DNA of 64,000 nt from JBPOFY01 sp051252415 (GCA_051252415.1 JBPOGA010000020.1:7467-71466), one strand, 5' to 3'; shown: positions 36,298-46,387, counted from the first letter of the stretch. A program made the numbers and translations. Notes: a model not told the origin generated them from the sequence alone.

Positions 36298-37458
36298 ATG
36301 ACCTTAAACTGTCAGCATTGCGGCACCCGTTACCATGAGTTTGTTGGGCATAACGGCTATTGCTGTTCTGGGTGTGAACAGGTCGCGTGTCTTATTAAGG
36401 AGGGAGGACTCGCCGATTATTATGCACTCCAAGATCGTGCGGGTCGGCCGCCTGAATTGGAACCCGAATTGTTCGACCGCTTAAAATGGGCGGTTGATTT
36501 ACAGGCTAAAGTTGAGGGTCTGCCTAGTCTGCCACGAATAAGCATAGGGGTGAGTGGCATGTCCTGCTTAGGGTGCGCATGGCTGGTTGAGAAGTTAGCG
36601 CACGGGCAGGCTGGCATAGTTGCTGTGCGTGTTGAGCTTGAAACGAATATTGTAGTTATAGAGTGGATACGAGGTGAGTTTTCTTTAGAATCACTGCTTC
36701 GTGAGTGGGCGCGATTTGGGTATCTTTCTGATGGTCGCCAGTTGGAGTCTGTTGCTAAGCTTTCACCGTTGGCATGGCGAATCTGTTTGTGTGTATTATT
36801 TGCGGCAAATGGAGCGCTGTTGGCATTTTTACCGAGACTAGGAGTCGATCAGAGTGCGTATGTGGTGCTAGTTGATTTACTAGCATGGGTTGTTGCTGTT
36901 TTGGGATTGTTGGTGGGGGGCACATATTTTTTGCTGCCATCGATCAAGTCACTTCGCATGTCGCGACTGCATGAGGATTGGTTGTCAGTTTTGGCCATTG
37001 TGCTGTTGCTATGGGCTGTTGTATCAAGTGAAGTGGTGGAACTATGGATGGTTACTGCCTTGATTGCTCATATGCTTTTTTCACGCTGGGTGCATCGTAT
37101 GCAGTGGCGCAGCTTTGAACAACCAGTGAGCCATGTGCCGGAGTGGGGCATTATGGCTTTGCAGTGTTTTGTCGGAACTGTGCTTGTGGCTGGATTGATC
37201 GTGTGCCTCGTGAAGGGGGCAATTGCGGGCGCAGCCGTATTCACGGCAGCTAGTATCTATCCATTTGCCCGCAGCCTGCGATATTCACCTAAGCGTAGTT
37301 TTACGTTTTTAGTTTTCGCGACTGCCTTGTTCGGTATGTGGCTTAGTTATAGTTGTAGTAGCTTGCTACTTGCGATGGCATGGTTGCTCTTGAGTGGCGT
37401 GAGTTGCACATACTTATTTTTACGTTTAGCTAACTTTCGCCAACAAACTATTACTTAA
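36298..37458 (+). CDS. FixI/CcoI-like copper-binding membrane protein without ATPase core
   Basis: The 386-residue protein looks like the front part of a FixI/CcoI-type copper P-type ATPase. It has the N-terminal cysteine-rich metal-binding domain (Cys5, Cys8, and CCSGC at 22-26), then an HMA domain with GMSC-LG-C (Cys90, Cys93), and then six to eight membrane segments. There is no DKTGT phosphorylation motif, no TGE actuator motif, no CPC-type membrane metal site and no ATP-binding domain here or in the downstream frames. It therefore cannot be a pump by itself; it may bind or hand over copper for cbb3 oxidase assembly. The next gene begins at the following base. Whether a full CcoI exists elsewhere in the genome cannot be seen. 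Confidence 0.75.
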   Translation: MTLNCQHCGTRYHEFVGHNGYCCSGCEQVACLIKEGGLADYYALQDRAGRPPELEPELFDRLKWAVDLQAKVEGLPSLPRISIGVSGMSCLGCAWLVEKLAHGQAGIVAVRVELETNIVVIEWIRGEFSLESLLREWARFGYLSDGRQLESVAKLSPLAWRICLCVLFAANGALLAFLPRLGVDQSAYVVLVDLLAWVVAVLGLLVGGTYFLLPSIKSLRMSRLHEDWLSVLAIVLLLWAVVSSEVVELWMVTALIAHMLFSRWVHRMQWRSFEQPVSHVPEWGIMALQCFVGTVLVAGLIVCLVKGAIAGAAVFTAASIYPFARSLRYSPKRSFTFLVFATALFGMWLSYSCSSLLLAMAWLLLSGVSCTYLFLRLANFRQQTIT

Positions 37459-38082
37459 ATGTTAGAAGGAATCACAACTGGCTTGATCATGTCACTGACA
37501 CTGTTCCCTGGAGCTGTGTGGCTGGCTAAGGTTGGTATCGCTGGCGGCCTGCGCCAAACGATAGCCGTAGGGCTAGGCTTGTGGCTCTCGCAGTTGGCGT
37601 GGCTCATGTTTGCGATTCCAGGCTTAATGATGATGTATAAGCATCTACATTTTATGCATGCAGGCATGCACCTCTTTGCCGCATTTGTTCTAGTATATAT
37701 GGCGTTGAAGTTCTTTCGCACCAAACGCGTAGAGCAATTGGATGATGTTGAGGGCTTGCCGTCGTCGCTTACATTGTTCCGCACGACATTTAATCAGTCC
37801 TTTTCGATGCCGATGCGCTTACCTGCAGCGATGGCTATCTTGTTAGCAACAGGAACATATATAAACCACGATCCGATTTGGGGCGTAGTGCCTTCAATTG
37901 CTCTCGGTGCCTTAATTGGTGTCACTTGGTGGTGGGGGCAGTTTACTTTTTTAGCTATATTTTTTGCGAAGCGAGTGTCTTATCCGATAACGATTAAGTC
38001 ATTGAATAAATTGCGTCCATTTTGCGCCGCGACCTGCTTATGTTTAGCAGTCGTTTCCGTACTGCTGGGGGTGTCGCGCTAA
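37459..38082 (+). CDS. LysE-family-like membrane transporter
   Basis: The 207-residue protein has about six hydrophobic segments and starts like LysE/RhtB exporters (MLEGITTGLIMSLTLFPGAVWLAKVGIAGG), with the small-residue rich first helix and an ILLAT-like centre. LysE proteins export amino acids or small metabolites. The start codon directly follows the stop codon of the FixI-like gene, so the two are co-translated, which may mean a role linked to metal or oxidase assembly rather than amino acid export. Family assignment is moderate. Its end overlaps the convergent mscS gene by four bases. Confidence 0.7.
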   Translation: MLEGITTGLIMSLTLFPGAVWLAKVGIAGGLRQTIAVGLGLWLSQLAWLMFAIPGLMMMYKHLHFMHAGMHLFAAFVLVYMALKFFRTKRVEQLDDVEGLPSSLTLFRTTFNQSFSMPMRLPAAMAILLATGTYINHDPIWGVVPSIALGALIGVTWWWGQFTFLAIFFAKRVSYPITIKSLNKLRPFCAATCLCLAVVSVLLGVSR

Positions 38083-38906
38083 GATTCTTTTTGAATCAAA
38101 TGCACATCGCGCTGTGGGAATGGGATGTTGATCTTCGCTTCCTCTAGCGCACGAAAAACCGCCATGTTGATTTGATAGCGTGTGCGATGGTATGCGTTGG
38201 TAGGCACCCATACGCGATAGCCGATATTGATTGAAGAATCGCCGAAGTCTTCGATGCCGACATCTGGGTCGCGATTGGGCGCGATACCATCTATGGTTTT
38301 CACGGCTGCGGTGATGCAATCGATTGCATTCTGTGGGTCGGCACCGTAATCGATGCCGACAACTGCTTCCACTATTTTGTATTCGTAGGAGTTGGTAAAG
38401 ATTTCGCCGAGCACTTTACGATTTGGAATCGTGATGCGTTCTTCATCCTCATTGATCAACTGTGTATTGCCAAGGTTGACGCTATCGACTGTGCCACAAA
38501 GACCGTTGAGGGTAAGTGTGTCGCCCACCACGAATGGACGTGTGATGATGAGGACAACACCTGCACCATAGTTTGAGATGGGGCCTTGCACGGCTAAGCT
38601 AAGGCCGAAGGCACTGGCACCTAAGAGTGCGATGAACGGGGTGACCTCGATGTTCGCCTTACTCAGCGACATGATAAGCGCAAAGATGATTATTACAACC
38701 TTGGTGAAGCTCGCAAAGAACCGTGCGAGTGTTGGATCAAGGCCCTTCTTGTTACAAATATTAAGGATTAAATTTGCGATTTTCTTTCCCACCCAGAAAC
38801 CGAGAACTAGAATGAGCACCGCAATGAGCAGGCGCATGCCATTCTCTACGAAATAGAGAATCAGTTTGTTCTTAAGCTCCTCGAGTTGTTGTAGTTCTTC
38901 GTCCAT
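38079..38906 (-). CDS. mscS: Small-conductance mechanosensitive channel, MscS family
   Basis: The 275-residue protein has the core MscS layout: three membrane segments (about 20-45, 62-85 and 93-115), the Gly/Ala-rich pore helix TM3 (LGASAFGLSLAVQGPISNYGAGVVLII), and the cytoplasmic beta domain (FVVGDTLTLNGLCGTVDSVNLGNTQLINEDEERITIPNRKV). The C-terminal vestibule ends with VNIPFPQRDVH-like residues (KINIPFPQRDVHLI). It opens on membrane tension to release solutes after osmotic downshock. It is a single gene. Confidence 0.95.
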   Translation of the reverse strand: MDEELQQLEELKNKLILYFVENGMRLLIAVLILVLGFWVGKKIANLILNICNKKGLDPTLARFFASFTKVVIIIFALIMSLSKANIEVTPFIALLGASAFGLSLAVQGPISNYGAGVVLIITRPFVVGDTLTLNGLCGTVDSVNLGNTQLINEDEERITIPNRKVLGEIFTNSYEYKIVEAVVGIDYGADPQNAIDCITAAVKTIDGIAPNRDPDVGIEDFGDSSINIGYRVWVPTNAYHRTRYQINMAVFRALEEAKINIPFPQRDVHLIQKES

Positions 38907-38957
38907 CTATTTACAGAAGCGGAAAACGGCACATTGGAAAAGCCTAAAGCGGTATGG

Positions 38958-39827
38958 CTACTCGTCTTCGAGTCCAGACCACCAGTCATCTGATTTACGT
39001 AGTGAGTCTGGTGTATGACCTGCTTCGCGTAACTCCCGCAGGCTCAATGAACGATGGCGTTTGGCCAGTCGTTGACCGCTAGTATCGCAAAGAAGCGGGG
39101 TGTGATAAAAACGAGGTGGTTGCAGTCCGAGAGCTTTATATATGAGGAGCTGTCGCGCAGTTGAAATCAGCAGATCCTCGCCGCGCACCACCTCGGTGAT
39201 CTCCATGGCCGCATCATCGACAACCACAGCTAGCTCATAGGCGGGCACGCCGTCCTTACGCCAGATGAGGAAGTCGCCGAAGTCGTGCTGGCATTGAAAT
39301 GTGCAGGGCCCCAGTCGGACATCGTCGAATTCGATCTTTGTGTAGTCTGGCACACGAAAGCGCCAGTTGGTTTCACCTGGTGATTCAGCTGCTTTACCAT
39401 AGCCAACGGGTGGTCGCCAGTTTTCTGGATAGATTTGCTCGGCGGTTTCATCTTCAGGATGTGGTGCCAGCGCTGCACGAGCGACATCTTTACGCGACTT
39501 ATCGCATGGGTAAATGTAACCTGCATTTTTGAGGTGCTCCCAGGCGTTCAGAAATCGGTCGTGTCGTTCACTTTGGCGATAAGGGCCTGCTTTACCGCCG
39601 ACATCGGGTCCTTCTTGCCAATCGCAGCCGAACCAGCGTAGATCCTCAATTGCACCGTCGCAGAACTCTGGCTTGCAGCGTTGCGGGTCGAGATCCTCGT
39701 CGCGGTAGATGAGTTGTCCGCCCGACTCGCGCGCACGCTCCATCGCAATCCAAAACGTTCGCGCATGACCGAGGTGTAAATATCCGGTTGGTGTGGGTGC
39801 AATGCGTCCTCGGTATTTAGAACTCAT
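38958..39827 (-). CDS. gluQ: Glutamyl-queuosine tRNA(Asp) synthetase
   Basis: This enzyme is a truncated glutamyl-tRNA synthetase paralogue that attaches glutamate to queuosine at position 34 of tRNA-Asp. It has the class I signature (RIAPTPTGYLHLGHA) and a KMSKS-like segment (RLAKRHRSLSL), but no anticodon-binding domain, as expected for its length of about 290 residues. The motif YRDEDLDPQRC and the insertion with IYPCDKSRKDV fit the family. I prefer the start at 39827 (MSSKYRGR); an in-frame ATG at 39851 gives eight more residues. With queA at 28905 it implies that this organism makes and decorates queuosine. Confidence 0.93.
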   Translation of the reverse strand: MSSKYRGRIAPTPTGYLHLGHARTFWIAMERARESGGQLIYRDEDLDPQRCKPEFCDGAIEDLRWFGCDWQEGPDVGGKAGPYRQSERHDRFLNAWEHLKNAGYIYPCDKSRKDVARAALAPHPEDETAEQIYPENWRPPVGYGKAAESPGETNWRFRVPDYTKIEFDDVRLGPCTFQCQHDFGDFLIWRKDGVPAYELAVVVDDAAMEITEVVRGEDLLISTARQLLIYKALGLQPPRFYHTPLLCDTSGQRLAKRHRSLSLRELREAGHTPDSLRKSDDWWSGLEDE

Positions 39828-39948
39828 GAGAGTAGTCTTTGCATTATTCATTTTTTTCGCAAGTCGTTGCTTTAGCTAAAGTGAACTTTTTTGAAGCGTC
39901 ATTTTCATGCGCTGGCCAAAGCCCTAGATCTGTGCATATTGATAGGGT

Positions 39949-40398
39949 ATGGAAATCAGTGGTACCATTCATGAGCTAGTGCAGTATGTTATTCTGTTGG
40001 GCATCGCTTATGCCTTAGCGTTGCCGCTGGGATTGAATCGAGAGATGAAGGCGAATGGTGCTGGCTTGCGCACCTTCCCGATTGTTGCGATGGCAGCGTG
40101 TGCGTTTCTGTTGGTTGGTCGTGCGGTTTTGCCCGAGGGTGATGCGCAGGCACGAATCATGTATGGCTTAATGACTGGGATCGGCTTTATCGGTGGCGGT
40201 GCGATTATTAAAGGTAATGGTAAAGTGAGCGGAACGGCTACGGCTTCCAGCATCTGGGCAACCGGCGCGATAGGTATGGCGGTGGCTTATCAGCAATATG
40301 CCATCGCGATCGTGCTAAGTGGCGCTACTTTTTTAACGCTTCATTTTGGAATGTCGGCTAAGCGAGAGTTGAACGGGGAACCCGAAGAGGAAGCCTAA
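39949..40398 (+). CDS. MgtC/SapB-family membrane protein
   Basis: The 149-residue protein has four to five membrane segments and the MgtC signature: YALALPLGLNRE, GLRTFPIVAMAACAF, MTGIGFIGGGAIIKG and TATASSIWATGAIGMAVAY. Only the membrane part is present, with no C-terminal ACT-like domain, so it is the short SapB-like type. MgtC proteins are linked to magnesium limitation, membrane potential and virulence in other bacteria; the function here is not known. It is a single gene. Confidence 0.92.
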   Translation: MEISGTIHELVQYVILLGIAYALALPLGLNREMKANGAGLRTFPIVAMAACAFLLVGRAVLPEGDAQARIMYGLMTGIGFIGGGAIIKGNGKVSGTATASSIWATGAIGMAVAYQQYAIAIVLSGATFLTLHFGMSAKRELNGEPEEEA

Positions 40399-40498
40399 GC
40401 CGGTAATGTGTGCGAGCATGTGATGCATCGCTAATTTTCTGCGAATTAGATGAAACAAGTTGTGCTCTACTGCGCTCTGTTTAGATCTATTGAACGCT

Positions 40499-43400
40499 GT
40501 GAAAAGAAATCGATGCATCCGCACGCTGATTCGACTGTTGGTTTATGGTTTGGTTGGTTTTAGCTGCATACTGGTAACCAGTATCTGGTGGCTACCGCTG
40601 GCGCTACCGTCAATTTTAAGCGTCGCGGGGATAGAGGTTCAATCGGTGCAGCGTCTGGACTCGGGGCGGTTACAATTAACCGAGGTGAGTTATATCTCGG
40701 GCGCAGTTTGTGTGGAGGTGCAGTCGTTAGAGCACCCTTCGCTACATCAATATGCGTGGGAGCGCTTTATCACGAAATTCTCGGAGGCTTCGCTCATTGA
40801 TGTGAAATCTGTGGAGCTAGAGTTACTGTCCACAGAGGGTGGCGAGGGGGCTGAGGGAGCGACAGATACGGTTTCGGTGGTGCAACAGTTACGCGTCACG
40901 ATGGCGGGCGTGGAGGCGTGGCTGCCACCACTGAAATGTGATGAGCTGTTGATTCGCACTCCAAGCGGGGCACCTGCATTGATTGCGCGTGAGATTAGGC
41001 TAAGCAATTGGCACTTGGCCGCTTGCTTAGAGAACCCCCGATTGCCTGAACCGTTAATAGTAGAGGCTTCTTTGACTCCTCAAGAAATATGGACTGCCCA
41101 AGTGGTGGCTGAAGCCATCGGGTTAGATGCGGATCTAACGCTCAGCCCTACGGAGCAAGGTTTCGACCTCAATATTGAGTTACATAAAGCCACAGAGACT
41201 GCAGTTGGAGTAATCACATTTATCGATGGGCACTTATTGCCCGAGCGAGCAGAGTTTAGTTCGCGGCGTATTACAATTGATTCGGAGTGGTTGCCCGCGA
41301 TGCAGTCACTAGAATGGAAGGAGGTGGCGATTTCAGAAGTGGATCTGCGTTGGGAGGATCGCAGCTATATTGGAGCACTAAAGCTACAATCTGAGGTGGT
41401 CGCAGGTGAGCAGCCCTCGGTTCCAGTGGATGGGAGTATTGAGTTCTCCGGAGACTTGGAAACCTTACGTCTCGGAGTTTTTCAGCTGAATGCAAGTTGG
41501 GGGCAGTTGAGTTTGAGTCAGCCTTTGGAAATACGCTTGGAGGATGGGAACGTGTCTCAGTTCGCCGAATTAAAGGCAGATGTTGATTTGTCGCGGCAGT
41601 CGTTTGTGTCGGCGGATGGTCGAGTCGAGGCTTCCTTGCGTGTCGTGCCGTCACTCGCTACGGGTCCAAATGTGAGCTTCGAGTTAAGTGCGACAGATTT
41701 CGCTTATGACACATATGAAGTGGCCCGAGTGGATGTTTTGGGTCGTTTAGAGGGAACGGATCTTTCGGTAGAGCGATTGTTTGTTCAGCCACTTCCTGAC
41801 GATGATGGAGGAGTCGAATTAAGTGGGCGCGCAGACTTTTCGACAAAGACTTTAGATTTTAATTATAAGGTGTTTCTGTCTTCTGATTGGATTAACGGAG
41901 TCGTCGATCAGGTGACCGTGCTGAATGCGTTGGAAACGAGTGGTCATGTTTCGGGCAATTTTACTCAGCCGATGATTGCAGGTGAGTTGGCCGCAATTAC
42001 TGTCGAGTATCCAGGGGTGAAGCCTGTCACGGTTAAGGGAAACTATAAGAGCGACGGGGTGCATCTATTGAGTTTCGATGGCTCTGCTGCCGCCGCGGGC
42101 GCGGTGATAGATGCTGCTTTCAGGACGCATGTGATGGAGGACCGTATATCTGTAGAGGTGGATCAATTCACTTGGACGGATCCCGTGCGTCCTACCTTGA
42201 AATTGATGAAGCCGACACGCTTGAGTTATCAATTTTCCGGGCCAGCTGATTTTCCGGAGTCGCGCCTTGTGGTGGAGCCTTTTCATCTAGCTGCTCCCGA
42301 ATTGGAGATTCAAGGTGGATGGAGTGTTGATGCAGGCTTAGACTTGCTCGTAAGCAATGTTGACTTGCAGCGAGTCGGGCGTTGGGTGAACCGTGAATTA
42401 CCTTCGGTTGCGATCGAATCAGTCGCACTTTCCTTGTCCGAATTGCGGCCTTGGGTGGTCGGTTCGGTTGAGGTGCATATGGAAAGTCGGGCTGTAGGCG
42501 AGGCTGCTCCCTTGCGTGTTGATCTAACTGCTCAATTAACATCGTCTGGTCTGCAGGTGGAAGCGGTTGAGTGCATGTTTTCGGGCGAACCCTTACTCAA
42601 GGGCGCGATTGTTGCGCCAGTTGCGTTTCAATTGCCAGTCGAGGATAAGCCTTTTTGGCAGTTATTTACGGATGGTGACTTGGTTGCCGAGTTGTCGGGA
42701 TCGGTCACTCCTGCGTTTTCGGATTGGTTGCTCAGCTATACCAACGTGAAAGTGAGTGAGGCTCGCTTGGATTTGAATGTTCAAGGGACGATTCAAAAGC
42801 CAGTTGGATTGATGGAGATGTCTGTTGCATCTTTAGAGTCACCGGCAACGCGCGGCATCAAGGTCGATCGTATCGAAATCTCGGCAAGGGCCGAACGGGA
42901 TGAGATTCAGTTAGAGCGTTTTAAATTCCTGATCAATCAAAGTGAAGTGGCTGGCGTGCTACGTTTACCAACGGAGGGTTTTGCTGGGGCTTTGATGGGC
43001 GAAATGGACCAACGCAAGGAATGGTTCGGAAACGCAACCGGGCGTGTTGAGTTGGTTGATTGGGCAGCCGAAGATTGGATTGATTTCTTGCCTGCCTTGA
43101 TGCGACGTAGTGGTCGTTTGAGTGGTTCGCTCTCATTGAAGCCAGGTTGGGATTTAGCAGGGAACTTGTCTTTTAAAGAGTTTGCGTTACGACCGACCGA
43201 TTCGTTGCCATCGATCGATTTGATTGGTGGGCAGGTGGAACTCTCCAACCGCATGCTCACGGTGGACAAGGCATCTGCCCAAGTTGGGGGGAGCTCCGTG
43301 GCGTTTACTGGATGGTTGAATGCGAGTGATTTGAAGCGTCCATTGTGGGAGTTTAGTGTGAATGGTTTGAATGTGCCACTGGTGCGCACGACAGATATGA

Positions 43401-44200
43401 TTTTGCGTAGTGATCTGAATATACAGGCCAGTCATACGAACCCAACGGAGACGCCGCTGATAAGTGGGGCATTAAAATTGCGTTCCAGCACGATGCTCGT
43501 GGAGTTTGATCCATTGGCTCCGAATGTAGAAACAGGACCCCGGTCCAAGCCGCCGTTCTTTTCCATCTCAGAGCCCACACTTGCCGATTGGCGCTTTGAT
43601 ATTAAAATCACTGGGGATTCGTTCATGCGCGTGCGCAGTCCGTATTTTCGGACGCAGTTGTCGGCCGATTTTGATCTTGGAGGCACCTTTGATGAGCCCT
43701 TGTTGATTGGGTCCGTTCGAACGGTAGATGGTGAGTTACGCTTTCCGGGAGCGAAAATGCGGATTACCAATGGTGAGGCCTATATCGAACAAGGTCAGCC
43801 GAATGCCTTGCAGTTAGATTTTAACGGTATCGCACAAAAGACCTCTCACATTATCACGATGGATGTTACGCAATCGTTGGATGATCCACACATACAGTTT
43901 CAATCTACGCCTACCTTGTCGAATGCGGCGATTGTTCGACTGTTAACGACTGGGAGCACTACTGGAGGTGGCGTTGGCACGGTGGGGCTCTATCTTGGTC
44001 AAGGTTTACTTGGTGCGGGTGGTATGGAGGAACAGTTCTCTGACCGTGTGACCGTGGATGTCGGTGAAGAAACCAGCCGCAGCGGTCGCAATACAGTGGG
44101 GGTGCGTTACGACCTCTCTGAAGATGTTTTTCTGGAGGGTGCCTATGATGTGTATGACGCTTATAACTTAGATTTGATTTGGAGTATCTTTAAGCGATGA
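40499..44200 (+). CDS. tamB: TamB-like envelope protein (translocation/assembly module)
   Basis: The protein is about 1233 residues long from a GTG at 40499, which gives a basic N terminus and one membrane helix (LIRLLVYGLVGFSCILVTSIWW); a TTG at 40460 would add 13 residues. A long series of beta strands without catalytic motifs follows, and the C-terminal 350 residues are the conserved TamB domain (DUF490), with RSPYFRTQLSADFDLGGTFDEPLLIGSV, a short helix and a final LDLIWSIFK. It should bridge inner and outer membrane and carry lipid or help outer-membrane protein insertion. Its last four bases overlap the start of the Omp85-family gene, the usual tamB/tamA pairing in this reversed order. 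Confidence 0.85.
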   Translation: MKRNRCIRTLIRLLVYGLVGFSCILVTSIWWLPLALPSILSVAGIEVQSVQRLDSGRLQLTEVSYISGAVCVEVQSLEHPSLHQYAWERFITKFSEASLIDVKSVELELLSTEGGEGAEGATDTVSVVQQLRVTMAGVEAWLPPLKCDELLIRTPSGAPALIAREIRLSNWHLAACLENPRLPEPLIVEASLTPQEIWTAQVVAEAIGLDADLTLSPTEQGFDLNIELHKATETAVGVITFIDGHLLPERAEFSSRRITIDSEWLPAMQSLEWKEVAISEVDLRWEDRSYIGALKLQSEVVAGEQPSVPVDGSIEFSGDLETLRLGVFQLNASWGQLSLSQPLEIRLEDGNVSQFAELKADVDLSRQSFVSADGRVEASLRVVPSLATGPNVSFELSATDFAYDTYEVARVDVLGRLEGTDLSVERLFVQPLPDDDGGVELSGRADFSTKTLDFNYKVFLSSDWINGVVDQVTVLNALETSGHVSGNFTQPMIAGELAAITVEYPGVKPVTVKGNYKSDGVHLLSFDGSAAAAGAVIDAAFRTHVMEDRISVEVDQFTWTDPVRPTLKLMKPTRLSYQFSGPADFPESRLVVEPFHLAAPELEIQGGWSVDAGLDLLVSNVDLQRVGRWVNRELPSVAIESVALSLSELRPWVVGSVEVHMESRAVGEAAPLRVDLTAQLTSSGLQVEAVECMFSGEPLLKGAIVAPVAFQLPVEDKPFWQLFTDGDLVAELSGSVTPAFSDWLLSYTNVKVSEARLDLNVQGTIQKPVGLMEMSVASLESPATRGIKVDRIEISARAERDEIQLERFKFLINQSEVAGVLRLPTEGFAGALMGEMDQRKEWFGNATGRVELVDWAAEDWIDFLPALMRRSGRLSGSLSLKPGWDLAGNLSFKEFALRPTDSLPSIDLIGGQVELSNRMLTVDKASAQVGGSSVAFTGWLNASDLKRPLWEFSVNGLNVPLVRTTDMILRSDLNIQASHTNPTETPLISGALKLRSSTMLVEFDPLAPNVETGPRSKPPFFSISEPTLADWRFDIKITGDSFMRVRSPYFRTQLSADFDLGGTFDEPLLIGSVRTVDGELRFPGAKMRITNGEAYIEQGQPNALQLDFNGIAQKTSHIITMDVTQSLDDPHIQFQSTPTLSNAAIVRLLTTGSTTGGGVGTVGLYLGQGLLGAGGMEEQFSDRVTVDVGEETSRSGRNTVGVRYDLSEDVFLEGAYDVYDAYNLDLIWSIFKR

Positions 44201-46272
44201 AGCGGTTATTAGTTATAGCGATACTGGGGAGTTTGTTGGCTGCATCGTTGCACGGACAGAGTAATCTTCACGTTACAGGATTAGGCTTTTTTCAGAACCG
44301 AAGTTTGGATGCCCGTTTGTCTTTTTTGCATAACGTGGATCCGAAGGAAGCAGTGAACTTGGACGCTGCCATACTTGAAGACACCGCCTTTTTGCTGATT
44401 GAGCAAATGAAGCGCAAAGGCTACTTATCGCCGAGTATCGAAGGTCGGTTTCAAGTCGGAGAGGTTTTGCGAACTGTCCGGTGGGAGGGCTCCTATGCGA
44501 TCCAATTGGAAGTCGATTTTGTCGCAGATGCTGCCGAGTTTCTAATTACTCCAGGGGTTTTGTCCTATTACGATTCTGTTCAAGTTCTCGGCGTGGGTGC
44601 GATCGAGTCGGAAACAGTGGAACGGTTTTTTATACCCGGAGGAACCTTGTTTGCGGGTAAGCAGGCAAAGGTCTTTACTTATGAAAACTTAGAGCGCCGG
44701 AATGGGCGACTCTTGCGCGCATTGGATGATCTCGGCTATCGCTCCGCTCGGGTGATTGATCGGCAGGTAGAGGAAGACCCTGCAAGTGGTGCGGTGCAGG
44801 TGAAGTTGGAGCTCGAACAGGGACCACCCTATCAGGTGGATGGCGCTGAGGTCGTGATAACTCGAATGGGTGAGAAGAAAATACGACTCGATTCGCATGA
44901 GGGGCTTATTTTGACCCGGGGATGGGAACAAGAGCAGCGGGCGGCACTTCGGAGTGAAGCTTACAGGGCTGGGTATCCCGATGCGAAAGTAACGAGCGAA
45001 GTGGTGTCGGATGTTAAGGGCCCAGATGGTGTGATCCGACGTAATCTACGTTATCATGTTGAATATGGGCAGGCGGTTGAACTTGCTGGTGTTGATTTTA
45101 AGGGTGATGAGGGAACCCGACGCTCGACATTGAGACGGCAAGTTAAGTTGAAGGCGGGTGATCCTCTGGATCTTATCAAAGTGAGTGAGGCTCGTCGAAA
45201 GTTGATGGGCTTGGGCATTTATGAAAGGGTCGATTTGAGCTTTGAGCCCAGTGCTGGTGATGCGCGTTCGGTCGTGTATGAATTGACTCCAAATCAGCGG
45301 AAAGAGCTTCAACTGCGAGGGGGCTGGGGCAGTTATGAACTCGCGAGGCTTGGCTTTAAGTGGGAGCATCGCAACCCTTGGGGGCGGGCGCATCGCTATG
45401 AGGTCGAGGCTAAGCAGAGCGTGAAGGCGACACTGGGGGATGTGACTTACTCGGTCCCTCAGGTTTTTGGGAGTGATTTAACGGCGTATTTAAATGCTGA
45501 ATACAGCTATCGGGAGGAGCTCTCGTTTGATCGAACTGCGCAAGGGGTGGCGTTCGGAACTTCGACGCAACTTTCAGAGTCGGGGGTGCGGCTGGCAGTA
45601 GAATACGGGTTTTCAAAAGAGAACGCAGACCGAGATGGCTTGGAAGCCTTCGACTCCGAAGAAGATGCCACGGTCGCGAGTGTGACTTTTCGGGCCTCGT
45701 TAGATAGGCGTGACGATTTCCTGGCTCCGACATCTGGGTATAACCTATTCGCAAGTTATAAGACGGCGGGGCAATGGCTTGGGGGGTCGGTTAACTTTCA
45801 GAAGTTGGAGATCGGCGGCACGTATCATTTTTCGATCAGCGAAAGCACGATTGTTCACGCCGGGCTACGTGGTGGCACAATATTTTCGAGTGGTGACGCT
45901 GCGGATAATATTCCATTCAATGAGCGCTACTTTCAAGGAGGTGAGAATTCTGTGCGGGGCTATCAGGAGGGGGGTGCCTCGCCCTTAGATATCGATGGAG
46001 ATGAGATTGGCGCGGAGACCTATGTGTTAGGGAATCTTGAATTGGAACAGCGTTTATTCACACAGTTCTCGGTCGTGTTATTTTTGGATGCGGTGGCCAA
46101 TTCGCGCAATGGGCTCTTTAATGAAGGTGATGAGTTGCTCTACTCTGTTGGTGCTGGATTGAGGTATAATACGATCGTAGGACCTTTACGTTTAGAATAC
46201 GGCCACAACCCAGATCCGCGAGAGGATGATCCAAATGGAACCGTTCACTTTTCGATAGGCTATCCCTTCTAA
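44197..46272 (+). CDS. tamA: Omp85-family outer membrane protein (TamA/BamA type)
   Basis: The 691-residue protein has a signal peptide (about residues 1-20, ending LHGQ), several POTRA repeats (about 75-375; for example VQVLGVGAIESETVERFFIPGG and VELAGVDFKGDEGTRRSTLRRQ) and a C-terminal 16-stranded barrel of the surface-antigen type. The barrel shows ERYFQGGENSVRGY, the conserved RGY motif of the lid loop, and a final beta strand ending in Phe (VHFSIGYPF), the signal read by the BAM complex. The overlap with the TamB-like gene argues for TamA rather than BamA; a separate BamA should be encoded elsewhere. Confidence 0.88.
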   Translation: MKRLLVIAILGSLLAASLHGQSNLHVTGLGFFQNRSLDARLSFLHNVDPKEAVNLDAAILEDTAFLLIEQMKRKGYLSPSIEGRFQVGEVLRTVRWEGSYAIQLEVDFVADAAEFLITPGVLSYYDSVQVLGVGAIESETVERFFIPGGTLFAGKQAKVFTYENLERRNGRLLRALDDLGYRSARVIDRQVEEDPASGAVQVKLELEQGPPYQVDGAEVVITRMGEKKIRLDSHEGLILTRGWEQEQRAALRSEAYRAGYPDAKVTSEVVSDVKGPDGVIRRNLRYHVEYGQAVELAGVDFKGDEGTRRSTLRRQVKLKAGDPLDLIKVSEARRKLMGLGIYERVDLSFEPSAGDARSVVYELTPNQRKELQLRGGWGSYELARLGFKWEHRNPWGRAHRYEVEAKQSVKATLGDVTYSVPQVFGSDLTAYLNAEYSYREELSFDRTAQGVAFGTSTQLSESGVRLAVEYGFSKENADRDGLEAFDSEEDATVASVTFRASLDRRDDFLAPTSGYNLFASYKTAGQWLGGSVNFQKLEIGGTYHFSISESTIVHAGLRGGTIFSSGDAADNIPFNERYFQGGENSVRGYQEGGASPLDIDGDEIGAETYVLGNLELEQRLFTQFSVVLFLDAVANSRNGLFNEGDELLYSVGAGLRYNTIVGPLRLEYGHNPDPREDDPNGTVHFSIGYPF

Positions 46273-46387
46273 GGCAGATCGTATGCTTTCTCCTTGATCT
46301 TCAAAGAAATGCGGACAGCCTCCCTCCTTTCTAAATTGGACCCGGATGCGTATATATGTTGGCCGGGCATTTCACCCATTGCTAATT

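Noticed and set aside
36298..38082. Frameshifted full-length copper P-type ATPase
   Set aside because: No DKTGT or ATP-binding motifs occur in any frame of the downstream sequence, and the next gene is an independent membrane protein.
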